64,000 nucleotides of DNA from JAQBQH01 sp035607415 (GCA_035607415.1 DATNAQ010000027.1:186001-250000); one strand, 5' to 3'; shown: positions 44,985-54,269, counted from the stretch's first letter. Notes: generated by a model not told the origin, from the letters alone. Program-made: numbers and translations.

Positions 44985-46550
44985 CTACGAGCGCGGCCAC
45001 AGGAACGGGTACTGCGCGAAGCGCTCCTTCATCTTCGCCTCGAACTCGGGATAGTGCCGCCGCTTGACCTGCGCGCGCAGCCCGTCGATCGTCTTATACG
45101 GCAGATCGCGCGACACGTAGTTCACGAGCCAATCGGGCAGGCTGCCGCCCGGGTTCGCGTGCACCTGGTACTCCACGCGCGTCGACGCCCCATCGGTCGA
45201 CGGCCACAGGATCCAGTGCCCGCGCAGAAACGGCATGCGCACCACGCCCTTCTTCGCCGGCTCCTTGCCATCCTCGACGGTCCAGAAGTCGAGCTCGACC
45301 TTGCGCCCCGCCTCGTCGAAGCGCGCGATGTTGTGCAAGACCGCGTCGCGGTCGGCGACCGGCCACGGCGCGTGCGTGCGGTTGTAGACGACCTTTTCGC
45401 GATCGCTGATGTCCTCGACCTCGTGCGAGCCGTTGCACGAGTCCATCCACTCGGTCGCGCGCGGCACGTCGCTGAAGACGGCGAGGATCGCCGAGACCGG
45501 CGCCGCCACCGTCGCCGATCCGCGGAACTCCTTCAGGCTCGATCCCGCCACCACGTGGCGCTCGACGAGGATGCCGTCCGCCTTCTTGATCGTCTCCCAC
45601 GCGCCGTCGGCCTTGGGCGTCTCGGCGCGCGCCGCCGCCGGCGCCAGCACCGCGAAGAGCGCCAGCAGCGCCGCCGCCGGCAACGCGCGCGCGAAGCTCT
45701 TGCGCGTGAAGCCGAGGAGCACGCGCGCCGTCTGATCCGCCCAGCGCGTGGGCACGAGGCGCATGATCGCGACGAACAGCCCGGCGAAGCGCGGCGCCAC
45801 GTAGCGCGGCCGCGGCCGGCGCGCCTCCGACGCGCGCGCGATCGCCCGTGACACCGCCAGCGGCCCCACCTGCGTCTGCTTCGCCATCTTCTCCATCTTT
45901 TCGAAGGCGCCGAGCACGGGCGCGTACGGCGAATCGGCGCGGCGATACTTGGCGGCGCCGTCGAGCGCGTGCGGCGTGAACTCGGTCTCGATGGCGCCCG
46001 GCTCGATGAGCACGACGCCGACGCCGAACGGTCCGAGCTCGATGCGCAGCGCGTCCGAGAGCGACTCGACCGCATACTTCGTCGAGTTGTAGACGCCGAA
46101 GAACGGCAGCGTGTGGCGCCCGCCGAGGCTCGAGACGTTGATGATGCGCCCCGCGCGACGCGCGCGCATGTCGGGCAGAAAGGCGCGCGTCACCGCCATG
46201 AGGCCGAACACGTTGGTCTCGTACTGCGCGCGCATGTCGGCGTCGGTGATGAGCTCGGTGGGACCGAGCACGCCGAAGCCGGCGTTGTTGACGAGCACGT
46301 CGACGCCGCGGCCGCCGGTGCGCGCGTCGATGGCAGACTTCGCGCGCGCGATCGACGCGCCGTCGGTGACGTCGAGCGTGACGGTCTCGATGGCCGCGCC
46401 TTCGACAGAGGCCTGGAGCGCCGCGAGCGCCTTCTCGTTGCGCCCGCTGGCGAAGACGCGGTGGCCGCGCGCGGCGAGGTAGAGCGCCGCGTGGCGGCCG
46501 ATGCCGGAGGTGGCGCCGGTAACCAGGATCGTCTGCTTGCGTAGGCTCAT
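44985..46550 (-). CDS. Short-chain dehydrogenase fused to exported-type START/polyketide-cyclase domain
   Basis: A 521-residue fusion. Residues 1-270 are a classical short-chain dehydrogenase: TGATSGIGRH, NNAGFG, the catalytic Ser (NVSSLGG) and Y-x3-K (YNSTKYAVES). Residues 297-318 are a hydrophobic helix with an Ala-x-Ala site (PAAARAE), like a signal peptide. Residues about 325-515 are a START/polyketide-cyclase-like lipid-binding domain (KEFRGSATVAAPVSAILAVF and YNRTHAPWPVADRDAV). The ATG at 46550 follows GGAGAGG, and a TetR-type operator lies 29 bp upstream. The domain on the far side of the membrane would imply a lipid-handling function linked to the dehydrogenase; either a true fusion or a lost stop codon is possible. 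Confidence 0.85.
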   Translation of the reverse strand: MSLRKQTILVTGATSGIGRHAALYLAARGHRVFASGRNEKALAALQASVEGAAIETVTLDVTDGASIARAKSAIDARTGGRGVDVLVNNAGFGVLGPTELITDADMRAQYETNVFGLMAVTRAFLPDMRARRAGRIINVSSLGGRHTLPFFGVYNSTKYAVESLSDALRIELGPFGVGVVLIEPGAIETEFTPHALDGAAKYRRADSPYAPVLGAFEKMEKMAKQTQVGPLAVSRAIARASEARRPRPRYVAPRFAGLFVAIMRLVPTRWADQTARVLLGFTRKSFARALPAAALLALFAVLAPAAARAETPKADGAWETIKKADGILVERHVVAGSSLKEFRGSATVAAPVSAILAVFSDVPRATEWMDSCNGSHEVEDISDREKVVYNRTHAPWPVADRDAVLHNIARFDEAGRKVELDFWTVEDGKEPAKKGVVRMPFLRGHWILWPSTDGASTRVEYQVHANPGGSLPDWLVNYVSRDLPYKTIDGLRAQVKRRHYPEFEAKMKERFAQYPFLWPRS

Positions 46551-46578
46551 GGTCCTCTCCTCTTTCGTGATTTCACGA

Positions 46579-46596
46579 GGAATGAATGTTCATTCC
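46579..46596. promoter_or_regulatory. TetR-type operator upstream of SDR-START gene
   Basis: GGAATGAATGTTCATTCC has perfect 8-bp arms and a 2-bp centre. It lies 29 bp before the SDR-START start codon and after the TetR stop, and it shares both arms with the palindrome upstream of the TetR gene. The repressor should therefore control this gene. Confidence 0.85.
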
Positions 46597-46645
46597 GGTT
46601 TCAGGGCAAAAAAAGGGCGTCGTGCAGACGCCAGAACCGACGGGC

Positions 46646-47215
46646 TCACGCGCGAATCGCCTCCCAACAGCACTGCTCCGCCACCATGAGCATCTCCTTG
46701 GTGAGCTTGAGCCGCTTCTCGACGCTCGCACGAAACACGCCGAGAAAGGCGCCGTTGACCAGCTCCATGAGGAGCAGCGGATCGGCCTTCTTGATCGCCT
46801 GCGCCTCCTGCGCGCGCCGCACCATCTGCACGCCGAACTCGATGATGCCGTGCTCGATCGCCATGCTCTCGGCGTCGAGATACGACGCGTGATGATGCAG
46901 CTCGAGGAACGACAGCTCCCGAGGGTGGCTGAGCGCGAAATCGGCCATGCGCTCCCAGATGATGCGGAACTGCTCGCGCGGCGGACGGTCGACCGGAAAG
47001 TCGCTCACGACCGCCCGCGCGATGGTCTGCTTCCAGCGCTGATAGAGCGCGTTGACCAGCGCCTCCTTCGAGGGGAACGCGCGGTAGATGGTCCCGGCGC
47101 CGACGCCCGCGCTCTCGGCGATGGCGGGGACCGGCGTGCCGTAGAAGCCGCGCTCGACGAACAGGTCGAGCGCCGCTTTCAGGATCGCTTCGGTCTTGGC
47201 CTCTTCGGTCGGCAT
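46646..47215 (-). CDS. TetR/AcrR-family transcriptional regulator
   Basis: A 189-residue regulator. The N-terminal helix-turn-helix (residues about 8-50) has the family pattern ILKAALDLFVERGFYGTPVP and AGVGAGTIYRAFPSKEALVN; the C-terminal helices form the ligand pocket. It is autoregulated with high likelihood, because a palindrome lies 26 bp upstream, and it probably represses the downstream SDR-START gene, which has its own copy of the palindrome. Lipid-like or fatty-acyl ligands are common for regulators next to such dehydrogenases; the ligand here is inferred only. Confidence 0.92.
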   Translation of the reverse strand: MPTEEAKTEAILKAALDLFVERGFYGTPVPAIAESAGVGAGTIYRAFPSKEALVNALYQRWKQTIARAVVSDFPVDRPPREQFRIIWERMADFALSHPRELSFLELHHHASYLDAESMAIEHGIIEFGVQMVRRAQEAQAIKKADPLLLMELVNGAFLGVFRASVEKRLKLTKEMLMVAEQCCWEAIRA

Positions 47216-47240
47216 CGCTCGCGGTCACTCGCCTCGCAAC

Positions 47241-47258
47241 GGAATGAATATTCATTCC
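47241..47258. promoter_or_regulatory. TetR-type operator upstream of the TetR gene
   Basis: GGAATGAATATTCATTCC is a perfect 18-bp palindrome located 26 bp before the TetR start codon, in an AT-rich patch. The arms are identical to those of the site at 46579, which supports one repressor acting at both. Confidence 0.88.
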
Positions 47259-47282
47259 GCGTCGCCAAGTCAACCGAGATTT

Positions 47283-48635
47283 TCAGGAAATCGTGCGAAA
47301 TCTCGCAATGGCAAGCAATGACAGGAGGATCAACGCGACCGCCGCGTCGCTCGAGGCCGGCGCCGGCGACCCGAGCTGACAACCGCACCCGTGCGCGCCC
47401 ACGCCGCCGGTACCTCCACCCCCGCCGGGGACCGTCCCGCCGGGCATCGCCAGATCGCCCGCGCCGCCGTCGCCGAGCGCCACCGCGCCGCCGAGCTCGT
47501 AGGCACCGATGTCGATCGCGCCCACCGACATCCGCCCTTCGACGCTCGCCGGATGCACGTACTCCATCGTCGGCAACAGCGACACGCCGCCCGCCGTCAT
47601 CCCCGGATCCATCCCGGCATCCACGCACGGCGATCCCGCCAGCAGGTGATAGTCGAACATCGCCGGCGCCGCGAGCATCGCCATCGTCCCCGTGTAATTG
47701 GCCGTCTGCACCGCGCTCGCCTGCGACGAGATCGTCCCGCCACCGACGAAGATGTTGTTGGTCAGCACCGCCGGCGTCGTCACCATCGCCGCCACCTGCA
47801 CGAACGTCCCGCCCGCCGCGCGATCGTTCACCACCGTGTTGTTGACGACGTACAGGTCCTGCGTCGCGTTGAATCCCGTCGGCTCCGAGCCGTAATCGAT
47901 GATCGCCGAGTTCTGCGTGTTCGGCCCCTGCTCGATCAGGTTGCCGACGATCATCGTCGTCCCCGCGTTGGGCACATTGATCTCGTAGCTCGCGGTCCCG
48001 GCCTCGTCGCTGAGCCGGTTGTAGCGGATGTCCGACACGAGCGCGCGCGTCTTCAAGAGATGCCCGACGACGGCGTCGTGCGACCAGTTGCCCTGGAACA
48101 CCAGCTTGTCGACGTGGTTGATGTAGAGGTTGTGCGACTGCCCGTCGCCGGCGCCGTTGTGCGCGAACTCCGAGCCCTGGATGTCGATCGTCGAGCCCGC
48201 CTTGTCGCCGGCGAGGATGCCGTCCTGGTTGTCGTGGAAGAAGCATCCGCGCACCGTCAGGTTCGCGCCCTCCTGGCGGATGCCCGCGCCGTTGGCGTCG
48301 GCCGCGCTGGCGCCGGTGAATTCGATGTTCTCGACGGTGGTGTCGTCGCCGGTGATGACCCAGATCGCCTTGCCCTGCGCGCTCGTGCCGTTGCCGTCGA
48401 TCTTCGGCCGGCCGCCGACGCCGACGAGCACGAGCCCGCTCGTCGTCCATCCGCAGACGTCGCCGACGTAGCTGCCGGCGGCGTCGATCTCGATGCGATC
48501 GCCGGCGGCGGCAGCGGCGATGGCCGCGCACGGCGCCGCGTAGGTCTTGCCTGGTCCGACCTCCAGGGTCTTGGCGGCGGCGACCGACGACCCCAGCATC
48601 AAACCAAGGATCATTAATGATCCACATTCACGCAT
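47283..48635 (-). CDS. Parallel beta-helix surface protein with MYXO-CTERM anchor
   Basis: A 450-residue exported protein. After a signal peptide (to about residue 24) a right-handed parallel beta-helix fills residues 35-350 (KTLEVGPGKTYAAPCAAIAA start; rungs such as VENIEFTGASAADANGAGI and NNTVVNDRAAG). A Gly/Pro-rich linker precedes the C-terminus, where HGCGCQLGS is followed by a membrane helix and RFRTIS: the MYXO-CTERM sorting signal of Myxococcota. The ATG at 48635 follows GGGAGGC. It should be processed and exposed on the cell surface; it may bind or cut a polysaccharide. Confidence 0.88.
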   Translation of the reverse strand: MRECGSLMILGLMLGSSVAAAKTLEVGPGKTYAAPCAAIAAAAAGDRIEIDAAGSYVGDVCGWTTSGLVLVGVGGRPKIDGNGTSAQGKAIWVITGDDTTVENIEFTGASAADANGAGIRQEGANLTVRGCFFHDNQDGILAGDKAGSTIDIQGSEFAHNGAGDGQSHNLYINHVDKLVFQGNWSHDAVVGHLLKTRALVSDIRYNRLSDEAGTASYEINVPNAGTTMIVGNLIEQGPNTQNSAIIDYGSEPTGFNATQDLYVVNNTVVNDRAAGGTFVQVAAMVTTPAVLTNNIFVGGGTISSQASAVQTANYTGTMAMLAAPAMFDYHLLAGSPCVDAGMDPGMTAGGVSLLPTMEYVHPASVEGRMSVGAIDIGAYELGGAVALGDGGAGDLAMPGGTVPGGGGGTGGVGAHGCGCQLGSPAPASSDAAVALILLSLLAIARFRTIS

Positions 48636-48706
48636 GGCGCCTCCCATCGGTGTGAGCTGCAACTGCCCGTTGGCACCGTCTCACATTCTCGCGCTACAAA
48701 ACAAAT

Positions 48707-50491
48707 ATGACTCGTCTACTTTCGATCGCGCTTCTCGCCGCAGTGGCCGGCTGCGGCCCCCATAGCGGACACGGCACCAACAACCCCGGCGGCTCGGCGC
48801 TCATGAGCATCGAGGTGCAGCCGGCCAACGCCACCATCGCGATCGACAACGGCAGCGGCAACGCGCCGATCGGCTACACCGCGATCGGCCACTTCGCCAA
48901 CGGCACCATGCAGCCGCTCGCCGACGCGGTCTTCTCGCTCGACGACGTCGGCTCGCGCCTCGGCGCCTTCGCCGGCGCGCAGTTCACCGCGTCGGGCGGC
49001 GCCGCCGGCACCGGCCACGTGACCGCGAGCTCGCAAAACGTGAGCGGCTCGACGGGGGTGACGGTGACCGTGCATCGCGTGACGCTCGGCCCGGGCGTGC
49101 CGCCCGACGCGCCCGGCAAGCTCGGCGGCACCGCCGCGCCCGGCGCGCTCTCGCCGCTCATCGATTATCCGCTCGACGGCGCAGTGATGCCGCAGTCGGT
49201 GGTGAGCCCCGACGTGCAGTGGGAAGGGACCGCCGCGATGGGCGATCTGTTCCACGTCAAGCTCGTCGCCGGCGCCGCCACCGTCGAAGCGATCGTCAAC
49301 TACGACGCGACCTTCACCTGGGACTACCAGCCGTCCGCCACCGACTGGTCGCTGCTCGCGCTGTCGGCGGGCACGACGCCGATCGCCGTCACCGTCGACC
49401 ACTGGGACGCGGCGAGCGGCCTCGAAGGCTCGAATCCGGTGCGCGTCAACATCGCCGCCGCCGAGGTGCGCGGCGCCATCTACTACTGGGATCTCTCCGA
49501 AGGCAAGATGCAGCGCATCGACGACAGCGGGCGCAACCTCGCCATCCCCAACCCGCCGCCGAGCCCGTCGGACGCGACCAATCACTGCGTCGCCTGCCAC
49601 ACCATCAGCCGCGACGGGCGCTATCTCGCCGGCGAGCTGTGGGGCGGCGGCCTCTCGGGCGCCGTCTTCGATCTGTCGAACCCCGCTGTCACGACCGGCA
49701 ATCCCGCGCCGACGCTGGCGCCGGTCAACACGTACACCTCGCTGTTCGCGACCTTCAACCCCGACGCCTCGCGCCTCATCATCAACAACGGCACGTCGCT
49801 GGCGCTCCTCGATCCGATGACCGGCATGGCGGTGCCGACGCAAGGCACGCCGCTGCCGACGGCGAACGCGGCGCACCCGACCTGGTCGCCCGACGGCACG
49901 CTCATCGCCTACGTCAAGGACACCGACGGCACCTGGGCCGTCGACTACACGACCGGCAACCTGGCGACGATCGCGGTGACGCCCGGCGACACCTTCGGCG
50001 CGCCGACGACGATCGTGGCGAACGCGACCGGCGATCCGCAGTTCAAGGCGCCCTCGTGGCCGAGCTTCTCGCTCGACTCGCAGTGGATCGCCTACGCCGC
50101 CGGCACCAACTCGCGCGGGCGCAACGCCGTGGGCATGCCGCCCGTCGAGACCGTCTACCCGGGCGCACTGTTCCTCGTCGGACGCGCGGGCGGCACGCCG
50201 GTGCGCCTCGACAACGCCTGCTCGGGCAAGATCCAGTGCTACCTGCCCTGCTTCAGCCCGTACGACTCGGGCGGCTACTTCTGGCTCGTGTTCTACAGCC
50301 TGCAGGATTACGGCAACGCGCAGGCCGGGACCAAGGGCACGCAGCGACGGCAGATGTGGGTCACGGCCATCGACAAGTCGAAGCTCGGCACCGGCGTCGA
50401 TCCGTCGAGCACGCCCTACTGGCTGCCGGAGCAGGACCCGAAGACCGAGAACATGAGCGCCTTCTGGGCGCCGCCGCCGCCGGTTCAATAG
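48707..50491 (+). CDS. Lipoprotein with Big2-like, CxxCH and TolB-like propeller repeats
   Basis: A 594-residue lipoprotein (lipobox VAGCG near residue 16). Residues 30-130 have a bacterial Ig-like (Big2) look, residues about 150-250 a second beta domain, and a single CVACH haem-c motif lies near residue 297. It is followed by WD40/TolB-like repeats (FATFNPDASRLI and HPTWSPDGTLIAYV). A periplasmic or surface cytochrome-like protein with a propeller is suggested, but one CxxCH alone can be a chance feature. The ATG at 48707 is 71 bp from the divergent MYXO-CTERM gene; the two probably share a regulatory region. Confidence 0.78.
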   Translation: MTRLLSIALLAAVAGCGPHSGHGTNNPGGSALMSIEVQPANATIAIDNGSGNAPIGYTAIGHFANGTMQPLADAVFSLDDVGSRLGAFAGAQFTASGGAAGTGHVTASSQNVSGSTGVTVTVHRVTLGPGVPPDAPGKLGGTAAPGALSPLIDYPLDGAVMPQSVVSPDVQWEGTAAMGDLFHVKLVAGAATVEAIVNYDATFTWDYQPSATDWSLLALSAGTTPIAVTVDHWDAASGLEGSNPVRVNIAAAEVRGAIYYWDLSEGKMQRIDDSGRNLAIPNPPPSPSDATNHCVACHTISRDGRYLAGELWGGGLSGAVFDLSNPAVTTGNPAPTLAPVNTYTSLFATFNPDASRLIINNGTSLALLDPMTGMAVPTQGTPLPTANAAHPTWSPDGTLIAYVKDTDGTWAVDYTTGNLATIAVTPGDTFGAPTTIVANATGDPQFKAPSWPSFSLDSQWIAYAAGTNSRGRNAVGMPPVETVYPGALFLVGRAGGTPVRLDNACSGKIQCYLPCFSPYDSGGYFWLVFYSLQDYGNAQAGTKGTQRRQMWVTAIDKSKLGTGVDPSSTPYWLPEQDPKTENMSAFWAPPPPVQ

Positions 50492-50513
50492 TACTTCTGG
50501 ACAGCCGCGCTCC

Positions 50514-50948
50514 GTGCATTATCTGTACGGAGTGCCGCCCGATTTCTATCTGATCCTGGCCGCGGTCGCGGTCGCCTTCCTCGGACGCGCCTGGTTCCGC
50601 ACCCGCTTTCGCCTCGACGAACAGCGACGGCGCCGCACCATCGGGAGCGTGCCGCTGTCGCGCATCGGGGCGACGGCGCCGGGCAAGCGCGTGCGCATCG
50701 TCGGGCACGTGGCGCGCGTGGTCGAGGTCGCGCGCGTGCACGGCTTCATCGTCGCCGACGGCTCGGGCGACGCCTTCGTCTACGCCGGCTCGGCGGCGCT
50801 GCTCGAGCGCGAGCGGCTCCCCGTCGCCGGCGACGCCGTCACCATCGTCGGCGTCGCGCGCCCCGTCGACCGCCGCTTCGACCGCGACATCGGCGCCGCG
50901 ACCCTCGTGTTCGCCGGTGGAGAGGCCGAGCCGCTCTACATCGTGTAA
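50514..50948 (+). CDS. Membrane-anchored small beta-barrel protein (OB-fold-like)
   Basis: A 144-residue protein with one N-terminal membrane helix (about 10-27), a basic turn (RLDEQRRRR) and a C-terminal 90-residue beta domain. In the latter, GKRVRIVGHVARVVEV and GDAVTIVGVARPVDRR strands recall NfeD/OB-fold domains, but no family is certain. The start is GTG 50514. It ends just before copy 2 of the long inverted repeat. Confidence 0.6.
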   Translation: MHYLYGVPPDFYLILAAVAVAFLGRAWFRTRFRLDEQRRRRTIGSVPLSRIGATAPGKRVRIVGHVARVVEVARVHGFIVADGSGDAFVYAGSAALLERERLPVAGDAVTIVGVARPVDRRFDRDIGAATLVFAGGEAEPLYIV

Positions 50949-50954
50949 CCCCGA

Positions 50955-51076
50955 AAAAAGCTCACAGGGAGATCAAGAGATCAGGAGCACAAAACTCCTA
51001 CAGAACGATCCTCCGGAAATCAGGATTTCTGAAAGCGTTTGTCCTCCTGATCTCGTGATCTCCCTGTGAGCTTTTT
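50955..51076. repeat. Long inverted-repeat element, copy 2 (also at 6943-7061)
   Basis: A 33-bp inverted repeat with one mismatch has arms at 50955-50987 and 51044-51076. The first 25 bp of the inner arm sequence equal copy 1, and the loop again starts with ACAAAACTC and TACAGA. A small inner hairpin GAAATC-AG-GATTTC lies in the loop near 51016-51029. The right arm ends on the first base of the stop codon of the following gene, so it may be a bidirectional terminator between two convergent genes. Confidence 0.9.
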
Positions 51077-54000
51077 CAGTGGGTACCGGCGAGCTTGTCT
51101 GCCTCGGCGACTAGCGGGTGCGCCTCTCGTTCCAGGTTGCCGTCGAACGTCAGGGCGTCGTGCAGCCAGTGCTGCGCGTCGGCGGCGGCGCGGCGGCGCG
51201 CCTCGCCGGAAGCGGTGCGCGCGGCCACGAGGTGCAGCGCGCCCGTCTGCAGCGCCGCGGCGGCGTGGCGCGGGTTGATCTCGAGCGCGCGCCGCGCGAA
51301 GTCGAGCCCCGCCTTGACGTCACCGTCGACGCCGCCGTGATGGTGCGCGGCGCTCCACTCCGCGCGCAGGCGACGCAGCTCGGCCAGGCCGCGCAGCGAG
51401 TCGGCCTCGTCGGCGTTGAGCGCGACCGAGTGCTGATAGGCCGCGTCGGCCGCGTCGAACGCCGCCTGCGGCGCCGCACCATGATCGATGGCCCAGCGCG
51501 CCGCCGTCATCTCGCCCTCGCCGAGCGTGTAGTAGGCGAGCTCGAACGAATGATCGAGCGCCAATGACTTTTTGAGCGTCGCGCGCGCCTTGTCGAGCTG
51601 CGGCCCCGGATCGGTCCCCTGCCGCCGCTGCCAGACGGCCAGGTCGACCTGCACGCACGCCAGCGACTGCTGCGTCGACGCGCCCTCGGGATCGACCGCC
51701 ACCGCCTTCTCGCACGACGGCAGCGCCCGCGTCAGCGTCGTCGACGGATCGAGCCCGCGCTTGAGCTCGTACTCGGCCAGCGTCTGATACGTGACGCACA
51801 AGTTGTTGTAGCCGTAGTCGACGTTGGGATTGGCGCGCACCACCTTGTCGATCGTCGCCACCGCCTGTTGCAACGCCGCCCGCGGATCGAGCCCGTTGTT
51901 CGCCTCCCACATGCCGCGCGACAGATAGCCGAGGCCGATGGTGTTGAGCACCTTGAACCCCGTCGCCGACAAGGCCCACGCGCGCTGCCCCATCTCCGAC
52001 GTCGTCTCGTACGAGGCGCGCGGATCGAGCCCGTGCGCCGCCTCCCAATCGCCGCGCACCAGCCACGCGTCGCTCATGAGGTGGTAGGCCTCGTTGGCGT
52101 TGGCATCGCGCACGAGCGCGTTGCGCCCGGCGTCGATGGCGCGATCGAGCGTCGGCCGCGGATCCTTGCCGTTGTCCTCGAGCCAGCTGGCGCGATCGCG
52201 ATCGACGTAGCCGGTGGCGACGAGGAGGCGCACGCTGTTGGGCGCGAGCGCCTTGCCCGCGCGGCCGATGCGCTCGGCTTCGCGCCACGCGCTCTCCGGA
52301 TCGCCGTTGTGGTTGGCGTAGTACTTGGCGAGCCGCCGCTCGGCGTCGACCTCGTCGGCCCACACCTCGCCGTCGCCGGGCAGCGCCTCGGCGGCGCGCT
52401 CGCACGCGGTCATGGCGCTGCCGACGGCGGCGGCGGGCGAGCGCTCGTGCTCGGCGAGGATCTCGGCGGCCATCACCCAGCGCACGCAGTCGCCGTGCAG
52501 CGCGCTCGCGCTCGAGCGCGCGATCGCCGCGGCGCGCTCGTAGGCGGTGCCCGCGCGCTCGAGCTCGGCGAGCGCCTCGTCGGGGCCGCCGGCGACCCAG
52601 CGCTCCTTGGCGAGCATGAGGCGGATGTCGCCCTCGAGCGTGTGCGCCTCGAACATCCAGCCCATGCGATCCTGCGCGGCGCGCGCCTTGTCGAGCGCCT
52701 CCTGCCAGCGCCGCTCGTGCAGCGCGATCAGCCCCTCGACGTACTCCGGCGCCGCCGCGCGCACGCCGACGGCGCCCTTCAAGTACGCCAGCGCCGGCTC
52801 GCGCAGCTCGCGCGCCAGCTGAGCGCGGCGCATCGCCTCGGTCTCGGCGTCGTCGGCGGGCGGCAGCTCGGCGAGCGCGCGCTGATAGAGCTGACCGAGC
52901 GCGAGGCCGAGCGCGTACGAGACCTCGGGCGCGCGATAGCCGGACCGCCAGGCGCGCTCGAGCTCGCGCCGCGCCTCGGTCGGCCGCTCGAGCACGAGAT
53001 AGCCGCGGCCGAGCGCGTAGCGTCCCGGCCCCTCGGCCGCGCCGCCGAGCCGCGCGATGCGCGTCTCGAGCTCCTTCATGCGCGCTTCGATGATCTGGCG
53101 CTCCTTGCGCGTATCGTGCAAAGGCAGGAGCGCCGCGATGCGCGCCAGCGCGTCGTTGCGCTCGACCTCCTGGCCGAACTCGTTGGCCAGCTTGGCCTGC
53201 TCCACCGCCTGCGTGCGCGCGTGCAGCGCATAGGCCCCGCCGACCACGCCGGCGACGAGGAGCGCCAGCGCCGTCGAGACCATCGCCTTGTTCTTGCCGG
53301 CGCGCTTCCACAGCCGATAGCCGAGGCTCGTGCGGCGCGCCTGGATCGGCTCGCCGTCGGCCCACGCCTTCAGATCGTCGGCGAGCGCGCGCGCCGACTC
53401 GTAGCGGCGCTCCGGCTCCTTCTCGAGACACTTCATCACGATGGTCTCGAGATCGACGGGGATCGACGGATCGATCGCGCGCGGCGGCGGCACCTCCTCG
53501 TTGAGCAGCTTCCAGATCACGGTGAGCGACGAGTCGCCCTCGAACGGCCGCCGCCCGCACAGAAGCTCGTACATGGTCGCGCCGAGGCCGTAGACATCGG
53601 TGCGGCGATCGATCTTGCTCGTCTGCCCGCGCGCCTGCTCGGGCGCCATGTAGAGCGGCGTGCCGGTGACCACGCCGGTCTTGGTGAGGCCGGGCGCGTC
53701 GATCTCGCGCGCGATGCCGAAGTCGGTCACGTACGGGTGCCAGCCCGACTCGTGCCGCTCGACGAGGATGTTGGACGGCTTGACGTCGCGGTGCACCAGG
53801 CCCTGGCGATGCGCGGCGTGCAGCGCGTCGGCCACGTCGCGCACCACGGCGACGCGCTCCTCGCGCGTCATCTGCTTGGCGACCGCCGAGAGCATCTTGC
53901 CTTCGATGAACTGCAGCGCGATGAACGGCAGCTTGTTGTCGAGCTCGCCGACGCCGTAGACCTTGCAGACGTGGGCGTGCTCGACCCGCGCCTGCGCGCG

Positions 54001-54255
54001 CGCTTCGTTGACCAGGCGCGCCGCCTGGTCGGGCGTGGCGTCGCGCATGACCTTGAGCGCGACGTGGCGGCCGAGGCGCGGATCGAACGCCTTGTGCACC
54101 TCGCCCATACCGCCGCGCCCGAGCAGCTCGATGAGCTCGTAACGCTCGGTCTCGACGACGATCGGTCCGGAGCTCGAGCCCGGCGTGACGGCCGGATGCT
54201 CCCCCGACGTCATCGTGTCGGCGACTGCTGCGCTGTCGTCGTCCGTGTCCGACAC
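51076..54255 (-). CDS. Ser/Thr protein kinase (PknB-like) with long TPR region
   Basis: A 1059-residue protein starting at GTG 54255. The kinase domain (about 39-310) has LGRGGMGEVHKAF, Lys68, H155-R-D157-VKPSN, a DFG at about 176 and GTPLYMAPEQ. A membrane helix near 332-352 divides it from about 680 residues of helical repeats, with many Ala/Glu-rich TPR-like units and recurring GLDPRA-type turns that count off about 40-residue periods. It probably senses a periplasmic or protein ligand. An ideal TATAAT lies just upstream, giving a very short leader. Confidence 0.92.
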   Translation of the reverse strand: MSDTDDDSAAVADTMTSGEHPAVTPGSSSGPIVVETERYELIELLGRGGMGEVHKAFDPRLGRHVALKVMRDATPDQAARLVNEARAQARVEHAHVCKVYGVGELDNKLPFIALQFIEGKMLSAVAKQMTREERVAVVRDVADALHAAHRQGLVHRDVKPSNILVERHESGWHPYVTDFGIAREIDAPGLTKTGVVTGTPLYMAPEQARGQTSKIDRRTDVYGLGATMYELLCGRRPFEGDSSLTVIWKLLNEEVPPPRAIDPSIPVDLETIVMKCLEKEPERRYESARALADDLKAWADGEPIQARRTSLGYRLWKRAGKNKAMVSTALALLVAGVVGGAYALHARTQAVEQAKLANEFGQEVERNDALARIAALLPLHDTRKERQIIEARMKELETRIARLGGAAEGPGRYALGRGYLVLERPTEARRELERAWRSGYRAPEVSYALGLALGQLYQRALAELPPADDAETEAMRRAQLARELREPALAYLKGAVGVRAAAPEYVEGLIALHERRWQEALDKARAAQDRMGWMFEAHTLEGDIRLMLAKERWVAGGPDEALAELERAGTAYERAAAIARSSASALHGDCVRWVMAAEILAEHERSPAAAVGSAMTACERAAEALPGDGEVWADEVDAERRLAKYYANHNGDPESAWREAERIGRAGKALAPNSVRLLVATGYVDRDRASWLEDNGKDPRPTLDRAIDAGRNALVRDANANEAYHLMSDAWLVRGDWEAAHGLDPRASYETTSEMGQRAWALSATGFKVLNTIGLGYLSRGMWEANNGLDPRAALQQAVATIDKVVRANPNVDYGYNNLCVTYQTLAEYELKRGLDPSTTLTRALPSCEKAVAVDPEGASTQQSLACVQVDLAVWQRRQGTDPGPQLDKARATLKKSLALDHSFELAYYTLGEGEMTAARWAIDHGAAPQAAFDAADAAYQHSVALNADEADSLRGLAELRRLRAEWSAAHHHGGVDGDVKAGLDFARRALEINPRHAAAALQTGALHLVAARTASGEARRRAAADAQHWLHDALTFDGNLEREAHPLVAEADKLAGTH

Positions 54256-54269
54256 GGGCCCCCAGCGCG

